From G963674665 sp964609625 (GTDB taxonomy: Bacteria; Desulfobacterota; Desulfovibrionia; Desulfovibrionales; Desulfovibrionaceae): 64,000 bases of DNA. Below the pieces are notes generated by a model. It was not told the DNA's origin. It did not search any database and worked only from the letters and a program-made list of their open reading frames with translations. The stretch is taken from positions 25,074-89,073 of the forward strand of contig CAZSRS010000016.1 of NCBI GenBank assembly GCA_964609625.1. The letters are read 5' to 3'. The translations under genes were made by a program, and so were the position numbers. Below are positions 1 to 7,813 of this stretch, in pieces. Numbering within the stretch: position 1 is the first letter of the stretch; each line of letters starts with the position of its first letter.

Positions 1-1275
1 AGCCTTTTCACAGCGCAGCAAGGCCACGCCGCCGCCGGCCACCACGCCTTCTTCAACCGCGGCGCGGGTGGAGTTGAGCGCGTCTTCCACGCGAGCCTTC
101 TTTTCCTTCATCTCGGTCTCGGTGGCCGCGCCGACATTGATCACGGCCACGCCGCCGACGATCTTGGCCAGACGTTCCTGGAGCTTTTCACGGTCGTAGT
201 CGCTGGTGGTGTCTTCGATCTGGGCGCGGATCTGTCGCACACGCGCCTTGATGTCCTCGGCGGAGCCGGCGCCGTCGATGATGGTGGTGTTTTCCTTGTC
301 GATGGTCACGCGCTTGGCGCGGCCCAGGTGTCCCAGGGTGGCGGATTCGAGCTTCACGCCCAGGTCCTCGGAGATGCTGGTGCCACCGGTGAGAATGGCG
401 ATGTCTTGCAGCATGGCCTTGCGGCGGTCGCCGAAACCCGGGGCCTTCACGGCCACCACCTGCAGTGTGCCACGCAGCTTGTTCACTACCAGGGTGGCCA
501 GGGCCTCGCCCTCCACGTCCTCGGCGATGATCACCAGGGGGCGCCCCATCTTGGCCACCTGCTCCAGCAAGGGGAGCAGTTCCTTCATGTTGGAAATCTT
601 CTTTTCATGGATCAGCAGATAGGCGTCGTCGAATTCGCAGACCATCTTCTCGGCATCGGTGACGAAATAGGGGGAGAGGTAGCCGCGGTCGAATTGCATG
701 CCTTCCACCACTTCCAGCATGGTCTCCAGACCCTTGGCCTCTTCCACGGTAATCACGCCCTCTTTGCCGACCTTTTCCATGGCCTGGGCGATGATGTTGC
801 CGATGGTGGCATCACTGTTGGCCGAGATGGTTCCGACCTGGGCGATTTCCTTCTGGTCGCGGGTAGGCTTGGCGATCTTGGAGAGTTCTTCCACCAGGGC
901 ATCGACTGCTTTGTCGATGCCGCGCTTGATGGCCATGGCGTTACGACCGGCGGCCACGAGCTTCACGCCCTCGTTGAAGATGGATTGGGCCAGGATGGTG
1001 GCGGTGGTGGTGCCGTCGCCGGCAACGTCGGAAGTCTTGGAGGCGACTTCCTTGACCATCTGAGCGCCCATGTTCTCGAACTTGTTATCCAGTTCGATCT
1101 CCTTGGCCACGGTCACGCCGTCCTTAGTGATGATGGGAGAACCATAGCTTTTTTCGATGAGTACGTTGCGCCCCTTGGGACCCAGGGTGACCTTCACGGC
1201 GTCGGCAAGAGTGTTCACGCCTTTGGCCAGCAGGGAGCGCGCTTTTGAATCAAAAAGGATTTCCTTGGCAGACAT
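1..1275 (-). CDS. groEL: Chaperonin GroEL, 60 kDa subunit (C-terminal part outside window)
   Basis: ATP-driven cytosolic chaperonin that folds proteins in a double-ring cage capped by GroES. The ATG lies at 1275 behind a clear Shine-Dalgarno and the translation opens MSAKEILFDSKARSLLAKGV. The GroEL core follows, including the ATP-binding stretch VTLGPKGRNV and the DGVTVAKEIEL motif. The frame stays open to base 1, ending in VVAGGGVALLR, so about 425 of the usual ~545 residues are present. It lies 35 bases after groES in the normal groES-groEL order and shares the CIRCE-controlled promoter. Identity is certain; only the C-terminus is missing because the window ends. Confidence 0.98.
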   Translation of the reverse strand, partial: MSAKEILFDSKARSLLAKGVNTLADAVKVTLGPKGRNVLIEKSYGSPIITKDGVTVAKEIELDNKFENMGAQMVKEVASKTSDVAGDGTTTATILAQSIFNEGVKLVAAGRNAMAIKRGIDKAVDALVEELSKIAKPTRDQKEIAQVGTISANSDATIGNIIAQAMEKVGKEGVITVEEAKGLETMLEVVEGMQFDRGYLSPYFVTDAEKMVCEFDDAYLLIHEKKISNMKELLPLLEQVAKMGRPLVIIAEDVEGEALATLVVNKLRGTLQVVAVKAPGFGDRRKAMLQDIAILTGGTSISEDLGVKLESATLGHLGRAKRVTIDKENTTIIDGAGSAEDIKARVRQIRAQIEDTTSDYDREKLQERLAKIVGGVAVINVGAATETEMKEKKARVEDALNSTRAAVEEGVVAGGGVALLRCEKA

Positions 1276-1310
1276 GTGTGTTCCTCCGAAGATGTGCGGG
1301 TAAGCGGGAG

Positions 1311-1598
1311 CTATTCGATGATGGCCAGAATGTCGTCTTCGCGCATGACAAGATGATCCACGCCGTCGATCTTGATTTCGGTGCCGCCGTACTTGGAAAA
1401 GAGCACGGTGTCTCCAGCCTTGACACTCATGGCCACGGTCTTGCCGTCATCGGTGGTCTTGCCGGGACCGGCAGCCACGACCTTGCCCTTGATCGGCTTT
1501 TCCTTTGCCGAATCGGGAATGATGATGCCGCCTTTGGTCACTTCCTCTTCTTCCAGACGCTTGATCAGTACACGATCAGACAACGGTTTGAGCTTCAT
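1311..1598 (-). CDS. groES: Co-chaperonin GroES, 10 kDa
   Basis: Heptameric lid of the GroEL cage. The 95-residue protein has the family length and opens MKLKPLSDRVLIKR, with a mobile-loop region EEEEVTKGGIIIPDSA and the roof and C-terminal pattern DTVLFSKYGGTEIKIDG. The frame is open further upstream, to about 1787, but the ATG at 1598 has a perfect GGAGG a few bases before it and gives the conserved N-terminus, so the longer start is rejected. It is first in the operon, directly downstream of the promoter and CIRCE element. Confidence 0.98.
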   Translation of the reverse strand: MKLKPLSDRVLIKRLEEEEVTKGGIIIPDSAKEKPIKGKVVAAGPGKTTDDGKTVAMSVKAGDTVLFSKYGGTEIKIDGVDHLVMREDDILAIIE

Positions 1599-1632
1599 GC
1601 GAATCCTCCGGAAAGTGTCATTTGGTTTTGTA

Positions 1633-1659
1633 TTAGCACTCGTTTTGGTCGAGTGCCAG
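1633..1659 (-). promoter_or_regulatory. CIRCE operator (HrcA binding site) of groESL
   Basis: An inverted repeat, TTAGCACTC, nine-base spacer, GAGTGCCAG, matches the CIRCE consensus TTAGCACTC-N9-GAGTGCTAA except for two bases at the outer end of one arm. It sits between the groESL promoter and the groES start, which is the position used by HrcA for heat-shock repression. No hrcA gene is in this window. The motif and its position are seen; control by HrcA is established for this element in other bacteria. Confidence 0.93.
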
Positions 1660-1660
1660 T

Positions 1661-1688
1661 CATTTAAGTCCTTTCCACTGCAAGTCAA
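1661..1688 (-). promoter_or_regulatory. Probable sigma-70 promoter of groES-groEL
   Basis: On the minus strand TTGACT is followed after 16 bases by TAAATG, immediately upstream of the CIRCE repeat. HrcA bound to CIRCE would therefore cover the transcription start region. It is inferred from consensus match and position. Confidence 0.7.
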
Positions 1689-1751
1689 GGGGCAAGCGTA
1701 AAAATGCTGCGTGGTCGATATTATGCTCAAAGAGGAATAATCACTGTAATC

Positions 1752-1780
1752 TTGATGGGGTATTCCAAGGGTGCTATAAG
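1752..1780 (+). promoter_or_regulatory. Probable sigma-70 promoter of the aor operon
   Basis: TTGATG, a 17-base spacer and TATAAG lie about 75 bases upstream of the aor start, in the 256-bp gap shared with the divergent groES gene. Spacing is ideal and both boxes are close to consensus. Confidence 0.6.
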
Positions 1781-1854
1781 GGAACATTGATTAGGAATAT
1801 CTTGGCGACATCCCTGGATAGGGTCAAACAGTGCACATTGCAAGGAGGATGTAC

Positions 1855-3591
1855 ATGGACACTCTGTTTCGTATCGATATGGGCGCTTCCGGCGGTCCAA
1901 AAGTCAGCAAGGAAGCGTTGGGAGACTATCAAGGATTTGGGGGGCGCGCTTTGACGTCCGCCATCGTGAACAAGGAAGTACCGGCCGACTGTCATCCCTT
2001 GGGCCCCGAGAACAAGCTGGTCATCGCGCCCGGGCTCTTGTCCGGTACCGCCGCGGCTAACTCCGGCCGGCTGTCCGTGGGCTGCAAGAGCCCCCTCACC
2101 GGCGGCATCAAGGAGGCCAATGCCGGTGGCCAGGCAGCTCAACTGCTGGGTAGGCTCGGCATCGCCGCAATCGTCCTGGAAGGTGTGGGTCCAAAGGACG
2201 GCCCCTACGTCATCCGCGTCAGCGCCGACGGCGTCAAGGTGGAGAAGGACGCCAGCGTGAAGATGCTCACCAACTACCAGCTCATGGAGAAGTTCCTGCC
2301 CGAGTATGAGAAGGACGGCTCCATGATTTCCATAGGCACTGCCGGTGAAATGCGTATGGCCAATTCCTCCATCGCGATCACCGACATCGAGGGTCGCCCC
2401 ACCCGGCATGCGGGGCGCGGTGGCGTGGGCGCCGTCATGGGCAGCAAGGGCGTCAAGGTCATCCTCATTGATGCCGCCGGCGCCAAGATGCGCACCCCGG
2501 CCGATCCCGAGGCCTTCAAGGCCGCGAACAAGGTCTTCGTAGAAGGCCTCAAGAGCCATCCTGTCACCGGGCAGGGTCTGCCGGCCTACGGCACCAACGT
2601 GCTGACCAACGTCATCAACGAGGCCGGTGCCTACCCCACCTACAATTTCTCCACGGGGCAGTTCGCCGGCGCTTCCAAGATCAGCGGCGAGACACAGGCC
2701 GAGCTTGAAGCCAAACGCGGGGGCAATCCGACCCACGGCTGCCATCGCGGCTGCGTGATGAAGTGCTCCGGCATCTACCACGACAAGGACGGCAACTTCC
2801 TGACCAAGCAGCCCGAATACGAGACCGTCTGGGCCCATGGCGGCAACTGCGGCATCGACGACCTGGACGCCATCGCCATGATGGACCGCCTGGACGACGA
2901 TTACGGCCTGGATACCATCGAGATGGGCGCCACCATCGGCGTGGCCATGGAAGCCGGCCTGATTCCCTTTGGCGACGCCCAGGGCGCCATCAACTTGGTG
3001 CATGAAGTGGGCAAGGGTACCCACCTGGGGCGTGTCCTGGGCGCGGGCACGGCCGCCACGGCCAAGGCCTTCGGCATCGAACGCGCCCCCGTGGTGAAGA
3101 ACCAGGCCATGCCGGCCTATGACCCTCGCGCCGTCAAGGGCGTGGGCGTGACGTACGCCACCTCGCCCATGGGCGCCGACCACACTGCGGGCTACGCCGT
3201 GGCCACCAACATCCTCAAGGTCGGCGGCGACGTGGACCCCCTGAGCGCCAAGGGTCAGGTGGAGCTGTCGCGCAACCTGCAGATCGCCACGGCCGCGGTG
3301 GACGCCACGGGTATGTGTCTGTTCATCGCCTTTGCCGTCCTTGACCAGCCCCAGACCTTCCAGGCCCTCATCGACCTGCTCAATGCCCAATATGGCTGGA
3401 AACTCGACGCCGACGCCGTGGTGGGCTACGGCAAGAGCATCCTGAAGAACGAACGTGACTTCAATACGCGCGCCGGCTTCACGGCCCAGGACGACCGCCT
3501 GCCGCGTTACTTCATCCGCGAGTCCCTGGCGCCGCACAACGTGACCTTTGACATCACCGACAGCGACCTGGACCAGGTCTTCAACTTTTAG
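1855..3591 (+). CDS. aor: Aldehyde:ferredoxin oxidoreductase, tungsten-pterin type
   Basis: Cytoplasmic enzyme family that oxidises aldehydes to acids with ferredoxin, using a bis-pterin tungsten cofactor and one [4Fe-4S] cluster. The 578-residue length is close to the family norm. Cluster cysteines are seen at about residues 296, 300 and 304 (GCHRGCVMKC) and about 488 (DATGMCLF). Glycine-rich pterin-binding stretches are present, such as GRPTRHAGRGGVGAVMGSKG. The start at 1855 is chosen because AAGGAGG lies six bases before it; the ATG at 1849 abuts that site. The gene is followed by an unknown gene and a sulfur-carrier gene that fit cofactor supply. The first three cysteines are spaced CX3CX3C, not the CX2CX3C I recall for Pyrococcus AOR, so the substrate and exact subfamily are open. 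Confidence 0.93.
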   Translation: MDTLFRIDMGASGGPKVSKEALGDYQGFGGRALTSAIVNKEVPADCHPLGPENKLVIAPGLLSGTAAANSGRLSVGCKSPLTGGIKEANAGGQAAQLLGRLGIAAIVLEGVGPKDGPYVIRVSADGVKVEKDASVKMLTNYQLMEKFLPEYEKDGSMISIGTAGEMRMANSSIAITDIEGRPTRHAGRGGVGAVMGSKGVKVILIDAAGAKMRTPADPEAFKAANKVFVEGLKSHPVTGQGLPAYGTNVLTNVINEAGAYPTYNFSTGQFAGASKISGETQAELEAKRGGNPTHGCHRGCVMKCSGIYHDKDGNFLTKQPEYETVWAHGGNCGIDDLDAIAMMDRLDDDYGLDTIEMGATIGVAMEAGLIPFGDAQGAINLVHEVGKGTHLGRVLGAGTAATAKAFGIERAPVVKNQAMPAYDPRAVKGVGVTYATSPMGADHTAGYAVATNILKVGGDVDPLSAKGQVELSRNLQIATAAVDATGMCLFIAFAVLDQPQTFQALIDLLNAQYGWKLDADAVVGYGKSILKNERDFNTRAGFTAQDDRLPRYFIRESLAPHNVTFDITDSDLDQVFNF

Positions 3592-3607
3592 TTTGTCGCC
3601 GGTTCTA

Positions 3608-3641
3608 CCCGAGGGAGGCCACTATAGCGGCTTCCCTCGGG
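3608..3641 (+). terminator. Strong hairpin after aor, possible terminator or processing site
   Basis: CCCGAGGGAGGCC pairs with GGCTTCCCTCGGG around an eight-base loop: 13 pairs with one G-U. It starts 16 bases after the aor stop. No run of T follows, so it may protect the aor transcript or attenuate read-through into the next gene instead of ending transcription fully. Confidence 0.5.
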
Positions 3642-3757
3642 ATCCCCTTCACAAGCGCATGATTTGACCATACTATGACCTCACGGCGTAGGACACTGCG
3701 TGTTGAACTTCAATGCTTCGCGTCCCGGATTGCATCAGGCCAAAGGAATACTCTGAA

Positions 3758-4387
3758 ATGACAAAAGAAGTTGAACGACTGCGGCTTCTCGGCGTGTCGG
3801 ACGAGGGGCTCGGGGAACTGACCCCTCTCCTGGAGCGGGGCGTGTACATGACCGGCAGGGATGGCTCCAGCATGGCCGATTTCATGATCCGGGACCTGGG
3901 CCTGACGCCGGAATTCGTGGAGCGGAACGTCCAGACCGTGTTCCTGAATTACAGCCCGGTGGACGATTTCTCCACCGCGCGGATCCACGACGGCTCGGTG
4001 GTGGCGCTCTCCGCGGCCCTGCCCGGGTTGGTGGGCGCGGTGATGCGTAAGAGCGGTTTTTTGGCCTCGTTGCGGCAAGGCATCACCAAGGGAGCGGAAC
4101 TGGGAGTGGAGGAGACCGGAACACCGGTCACGGTCCGGGTCAAGGCCTTCAATCTGCTTCGGGAGCCGCTCGCGCGGTTGTTCTTCCGCAAGGGCGTGCT
4201 GCTGCCCATGCGCGAGGCCGGCGAACTGCTGCGCTCCTTGCCAGAGGGCTTCTGGAACGGCTGCGCTGGCGTGGAGATCAAGGGGCAGCGGCTCGATCCC
4301 AGGCGCTATGAACTCGGCTTGCCAGAGAGCGACGCACTGCTTCTGCTGATTGCCGAAGCGCCGGAAGCCCCGAAAGGAGACGCCTGA
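3758..4387 (+). CDS. Unknown protein of the aor operon
   Basis: A 209-residue protein with no domain I recognise. The start at 3758 has AAAGGA about ten bases upstream; an upstream in-frame ATG at 3713 has no such site. The sequence is soluble-looking, with no signal peptide or membrane segment and no cysteine pair typical of Fe-S proteins. It contains a phrase GVYMTGRDGSSMADFMIRDL and a hydrophobic C-terminus ESDALLLLIAEAPEAP. Its stop codon shares one base with the ATG of the downstream sulfur-carrier gene (TGATG), so the two are translationally coupled. Position between aor and a MoaD-like gene suggests a part in assembling or sulfurating the pterin cofactor, or an AOR partner; this is inference only. 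Confidence 0.85.
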   Translation: MTKEVERLRLLGVSDEGLGELTPLLERGVYMTGRDGSSMADFMIRDLGLTPEFVERNVQTVFLNYSPVDDFSTARIHDGSVVALSAALPGLVGAVMRKSGFLASLRQGITKGAELGVEETGTPVTVRVKAFNLLREPLARLFFRKGVLLPMREAGELLRSLPEGFWNGCAGVEIKGQRLDPRRYELGLPESDALLLLIAEAPEAPKGDA

Positions 4388-4611
4388 TGCGCATCATGGT
4401 CAAGGCATTCGCCACGCTGTCCTCGTATCAGCCCGAGGGCGGAGAACTCGATGTCGAATCGGGCGCCACGGTTGCCGACGTGCTTCGGCAACTGAAGCTG
4501 GACCCAGAGGAAGTGACCATCATTTTTGTCAACGGCGTGCACGCCGGGCTGGACAAGCCCTTGCAGGAAGGCGACAAGCTCGGGCTGTTCCCGCCTGTTG
4601 GCGGGGGGTAG
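4387..4611 (+). CDS. MoaD/ThiS-family sulfur carrier protein
   Basis: A 74-residue beta-grasp protein ending in Gly-Gly (FPPVGGG). In MoaD and ThiS this tail is adenylated and then thiocarboxylated to deliver sulfur, in MoaD for the dithiolene of molybdopterin. The stretch ESGATVADVLRQLKLDPEE and the FVNGVHAGLDKPLQEGDKLG region are typical of the fold. AAGGAG lies seven bases upstream and the start overlaps the stop of the previous gene. A dedicated carrier in an aor operon probably serves the tungsten-pterin cofactor. No E1-like activating enzyme (MoeB/ThiF) is in the window, so activation must come from elsewhere. Confidence 0.88.
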   Translation: MRIMVKAFATLSSYQPEGGELDVESGATVADVLRQLKLDPEEVTIIFVNGVHAGLDKPLQEGDKLGLFPPVGGG

Positions 4612-4644
4612 TGCTTTCGGGCGTGGGCCGGACTTTGTACGCGG

Positions 4645-5871
4645 TCATTCCGACTTGGGCGAAAGGGCCTTGCGCAGCCGGCGCCACCAGGCCGTGACCC
4701 GCGACTCCGCGCCCTGGTCCTTGGGCTGGTAAAAGGTGGCGTTGCGCAGTCCGTCCGGCAGGTATTGCTGCCGCACCCAGGCTCCCGGGAAGTTGTGCGG
4801 GTATTTGTATCCTTCTCCGAATCCCCAATCCTTTTGCAGTTTCGTGGACGGGTTACGCAGGTGCAGGGGCACGGTCAGCCTGCCACTGCGTTTGATCTCC
4901 TGTTGCGCGGCGCGATAGGCCGCGTAGGTGCTGTTGCTCTTGGGCGTCACGGCCAGGTACACACAGGTTTCGGCCATGGGGATGAAGCCTTCGGGCATGC
5001 CCACGAACTCCACGGCCTGCTGGCAGGCCACGGCTAGGGGCAGGGCGTAGGGATCGGCCAGTCCCACGTCTTCGCTGGCCGAGAGGATCAGCCTGCGGCA
5101 GACGAAGCGCGGGTCCTCTCCCCCTTCGAGCAGACAGGCCAGGTAGTAGAGTGCGGCGTCAGGGTCCGAGCCACGGATGGACTTGATCAGGGCCGAAGCC
5201 AGTTCGTAATGGTTGTCACCGGCCTTGTCGTGCCGCAGGCGCATCTCGGGCAGGGCCTCGCGCATCCCCTCGCCGGTGCGCTTGTCCTCGGGCAGGGCCG
5301 CCGCATACTCCACCAGATTGAGCAGGGTCCGGGCGTCGCCGCCGGACATGTTGGCCAGCACCTGCAGGGCGGGGAGTTCCAATTCCATGCCCAGGGTCTG
5401 CGCGCCCCTGCGGGCCACTTCGGTCAGTTCGCCCAGGCTCAGGGGGCCGAGATTGAGCACGTGCAGCCGGGAGAGGAGTTGCCGGGTGACGCTGAAGGAG
5501 GGGTTTTCCGTGGTGGTGGCCAGCAGTGTAATCTCGCCGCTCTCCAGGAGTGGGAGAAAAAAGTCCTGTTGGGCTTTGGAAAAACGGTGCAGCTCGTCGA
5601 GAACGAGGACCCGCTGACCGGACAGGAGCTTGCGCAGTTGCTGCAAGCCAGCCTCGGGTGCGCTGACGCGGATCCAGGGAGAGCCGGTGTTCTGGGCCAG
5701 GAGAATGGCCAGGGTGGACTTGCCGCAGCCTGGCGGACCGAAGAAGAGCAGGCTGGGCAGGCGCTTGGCGCGCAGGAAATTCTCCAGCTTGCGCCTGATG
5801 CGCTCCTGTCCCACGAATTCGTCCAGGTTCGTGGGCCTGATCCTGTCGGCAAGGGGCTGGGAAGCGTTCAC
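4645..5871 (-). CDS. rarA: Replication-associated recombination protein RarA (MgsA), AAA+ ATPase
   Basis: Clamp-loader-like ATPase that acts at stalled replication forks. The 408-residue protein shows Walker A GPPGCGKST, Walker B VLVLDELHRF, a sensor TTTENPSF and the RarA C-terminal region with YAAYRAAQQEI and VPLHLRNPSTKL. The GTG at 5871 overlaps the rsmE stop by four bases (GTGA) and has AGGAG five bases upstream, so it is preferred over longer upstream starts. It is the last gene of gcvT-rsmE-rarA and converges on the sulfur-carrier gene. Confidence 0.95.
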   Translation of the reverse strand: MNASQPLADRIRPTNLDEFVGQERIRRKLENFLRAKRLPSLLFFGPPGCGKSTLAILLAQNTGSPWIRVSAPEAGLQQLRKLLSGQRVLVLDELHRFSKAQQDFFLPLLESGEITLLATTTENPSFSVTRQLLSRLHVLNLGPLSLGELTEVARRGAQTLGMELELPALQVLANMSGGDARTLLNLVEYAAALPEDKRTGEGMREALPEMRLRHDKAGDNHYELASALIKSIRGSDPDAALYYLACLLEGGEDPRFVCRRLILSASEDVGLADPYALPLAVACQQAVEFVGMPEGFIPMAETCVYLAVTPKSNSTYAAYRAAQQEIKRSGRLTVPLHLRNPSTKLQKDWGFGEGYKYPHNFPGAWVRQQYLPDGLRNATFYQPKDQGAESRVTAWWRRLRKALSPKSE

Positions 5872-6653
5872 GGAGTCTCCTGTGCGGCCGAGGGCTGTTG
5901 CCCCGCCCACCAGAACAGCCCAAGGCAGAGCAGAGCGGCGGTTTCCCAGCGCAGGACCCGTTGCCCCAGGCTCACGGGTTCGGCGCCGGCCTCCAGGAGC
6001 ACGGTGACCTCCTCGTCGTGCAGTCCGCCTTCCGGGCCCACGATAAACAGCGCCCTGTGGCAGGAGGTGAGGGCTTCCAGGCCCAGGACGTTTTGTTCCT
6101 GGGGGCGCTCCCAGAGCAGGAAGGAGCGCTGGAACCCGGGCAGGGCCTGGGCCAGTTGTCGTGCACCACGAGGCAGGGTGGCCAGTTCGGGCAGCCAGGG
6201 ATTCTTGCTCTGCTTAGCGCCGGCCACGCACTGTTGCAGCCAGGTTTCCTTGCCCTCTTCGGGCACGCGTCCCTGACTGTGGCGCCCCTGCCAGAGCCAG
6301 AGCCCGGATGCCTCGAATTCCACGGCCTTTTCCATGAGCCACCCCCTGCGCAAGGACTTGCTCCAGCCTTGGGCGAGAACGCACTGTCTCCTGGGGCGCG
6401 GCAGAATCTCCAGGGATTCGGAACGCAACCTTGCGATGTTCTTGCTCACTGTTTCGATGCGGAACAGGCCGCGCCTGCCCCGGCCGTCGAAGAGCTGGAC
6501 CAGGTCACCGGGCTTGTGGCGTAGGACGCCGAGCATGTGCCGCGCCTCCTGTCCCTGGATGGTCACGGAGATGGGGACGTCGGATACGGGCCAGTGCTCG
6601 GGCTCCAGGTAGAAGGCGCTCCCTGGAGGGGCGGTGGGGAGTTGGTCGGCCAT
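5868..6653 (-). CDS. rsmE: 16S rRNA (uracil-1498-N3)-methyltransferase RsmE
   Basis: SPOUT-class enzyme that methylates U1498 of 16S rRNA with SAM. At 261 residues it is near the family length. The knot-forming SAM-binding motifs are visible: FIVGPEGGLHDEE and VSLGQRVLRWETAAL. The N-terminal part EARHMLGVLRHKPGDLVQLFDGRG is the PUA-like RNA-binding region. It begins 16 bases after gcvT and overlaps rarA by four bases, so the three genes form one operon. Confidence 0.94.
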   Translation of the reverse strand: MADQLPTAPPGSAFYLEPEHWPVSDVPISVTIQGQEARHMLGVLRHKPGDLVQLFDGRGRRGLFRIETVSKNIARLRSESLEILPRPRRQCVLAQGWSKSLRRGWLMEKAVEFEASGLWLWQGRHSQGRVPEEGKETWLQQCVAGAKQSKNPWLPELATLPRGARQLAQALPGFQRSFLLWERPQEQNVLGLEALTSCHRALFIVGPEGGLHDEEVTVLLEAGAEPVSLGQRVLRWETAALLCLGLFWWAGQQPSAAQETP

Positions 6654-6669
6654 GGCGCTGAGGAAGAGG

Positions 6670-7755
6670 TCACTCCAGCTTCATGCGAGCCGTGCCTTTT
6701 TTATAGAAAGGCAGCTCGGAGCGGAAGGCCGGCAGTTCGGTCTTGGCTGTTTTGACCATGAAGTTGTCCGCGGTTGCTGCATCCGCCCGGATATAGGCCA
6801 GGGCCACGGCATGGCCCAGGGACGGCGCGAAGGAGCCGCTGGTGACGCGTCCCACCTCGTTGCCGGCCTCGTCCAGGACCAAGTCGTGGTTTCTGGCGCT
6901 ACGCCTGCCTTCCAGGATGAGTGGCACGAGGAGTTCGCGGACGGTGGCGGCGTTTCCCTTGCCCACGTAATCGGCCTGGGAGGTGAGCAGCATGCCGTAG
7001 CCGGCTTCTGTCGGGGTGTGTTCCTCGTCCAGATCATGGCCATAGAGAGGCAGGCCCATTTCCAGGCGCAAGGTGTCGCGGGCGCCGAGGCCGGCCGGTA
7101 GGACGCGTTTGTCCGCAAGACAGGCTTCCCATAGGGGCAGAGCCTTGTGCGCATCCACGTAGAGTTCGTAGCCCAATTCACCGGTATAGCCGGTACGGCT
7201 GACCAGGAGGGGGACGCCGAGATAGGTTGTCTGGAAAAAACCGAAGTAGCGAAGGTTCCTGAGGGATTCCTGGAGGACCACTTGCAGCACTTCGAGGGAG
7301 GCCGGTCCTTGCAGGTCGATCTTGGCGGTCTGCTTCGAGATGTCAGTGAGCTGCACGCTTTCGGGCAGGCGTTGCCGCAGGATGTGGAAATCCACCTCGG
7401 TGCGTGCGCCGTTGACCACGATCATGTAGTGGTCGCGCTCCAAGCAATAGACGATGCAGTCGTCGATGACGCCGCCTTGCTCGTTGAGCAGGAATCCGTA
7501 GCGGCAGCGCCCCGGCGCGAGGGTTTCGAGGTTATGGGCCACGGCTTTTTCCAGGGCGGCTTTGGCGTCCGGTCCCTGGACCATGAACTCGCCCATGTGG
7601 CAGATGTCGAACACGCAGGCCTGTTCCCTGGTGTGCTGGTGCTCGAGGAGGATGCCCTGGTACTGGATGGGCATGTCCCATCCGGCAAAGGGGGCCATCT
7701 TGGCGTCGTGCTCCAGGTGCCAAGCATGCAAGGGGGTTCGGTCCAGGCTGCTCAC
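6670..7755 (-). CDS. gcvT: Aminomethyltransferase, glycine cleavage system T protein
   Basis: Transfers the methylene group of the aminomethyl-lipoyl H protein to tetrahydrofolate, releasing ammonia. The protein has 361 residues, near the usual length. It opens with the T-protein region TPLHAWHLEHDAKMAPFAGW and contains SRTGYTGELGYELYVD and GLGARDTLRLEMGLPLYG, both diagnostic. The GTG at 7755 has AAGGAG five bases upstream; the frame continues upstream without a homologous N-terminus. The other glycine cleavage genes (gcvH, gcvP) are not adjacent; the gene instead heads an operon with rsmE and rarA. Confidence 0.94.
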   Translation of the reverse strand: MSSLDRTPLHAWHLEHDAKMAPFAGWDMPIQYQGILLEHQHTREQACVFDICHMGEFMVQGPDAKAALEKAVAHNLETLAPGRCRYGFLLNEQGGVIDDCIVYCLERDHYMIVVNGARTEVDFHILRQRLPESVQLTDISKQTAKIDLQGPASLEVLQVVLQESLRNLRYFGFFQTTYLGVPLLVSRTGYTGELGYELYVDAHKALPLWEACLADKRVLPAGLGARDTLRLEMGLPLYGHDLDEEHTPTEAGYGMLLTSQADYVGKGNAATVRELLVPLILEGRRSARNHDLVLDEAGNEVGRVTSGSFAPSLGHAVALAYIRADAATADNFMVKTAKTELPAFRSELPFYKKGTARMKLE

Positions 7756-7813
7756 GGTGACTCCTTGTGAGGTTGTTGTTAATCGGCAGGGTGGATGACA
7801 AGGGGGATGGACG

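Noticed and set aside
1774..3537. Long open frame on the minus strand opposite aor (about 587 codons)
   Set aside because: Antisense shadow of a GC-rich gene; low-complexity Gly/His-rich translation, no ribosome site, and aor is certain on the other strand.
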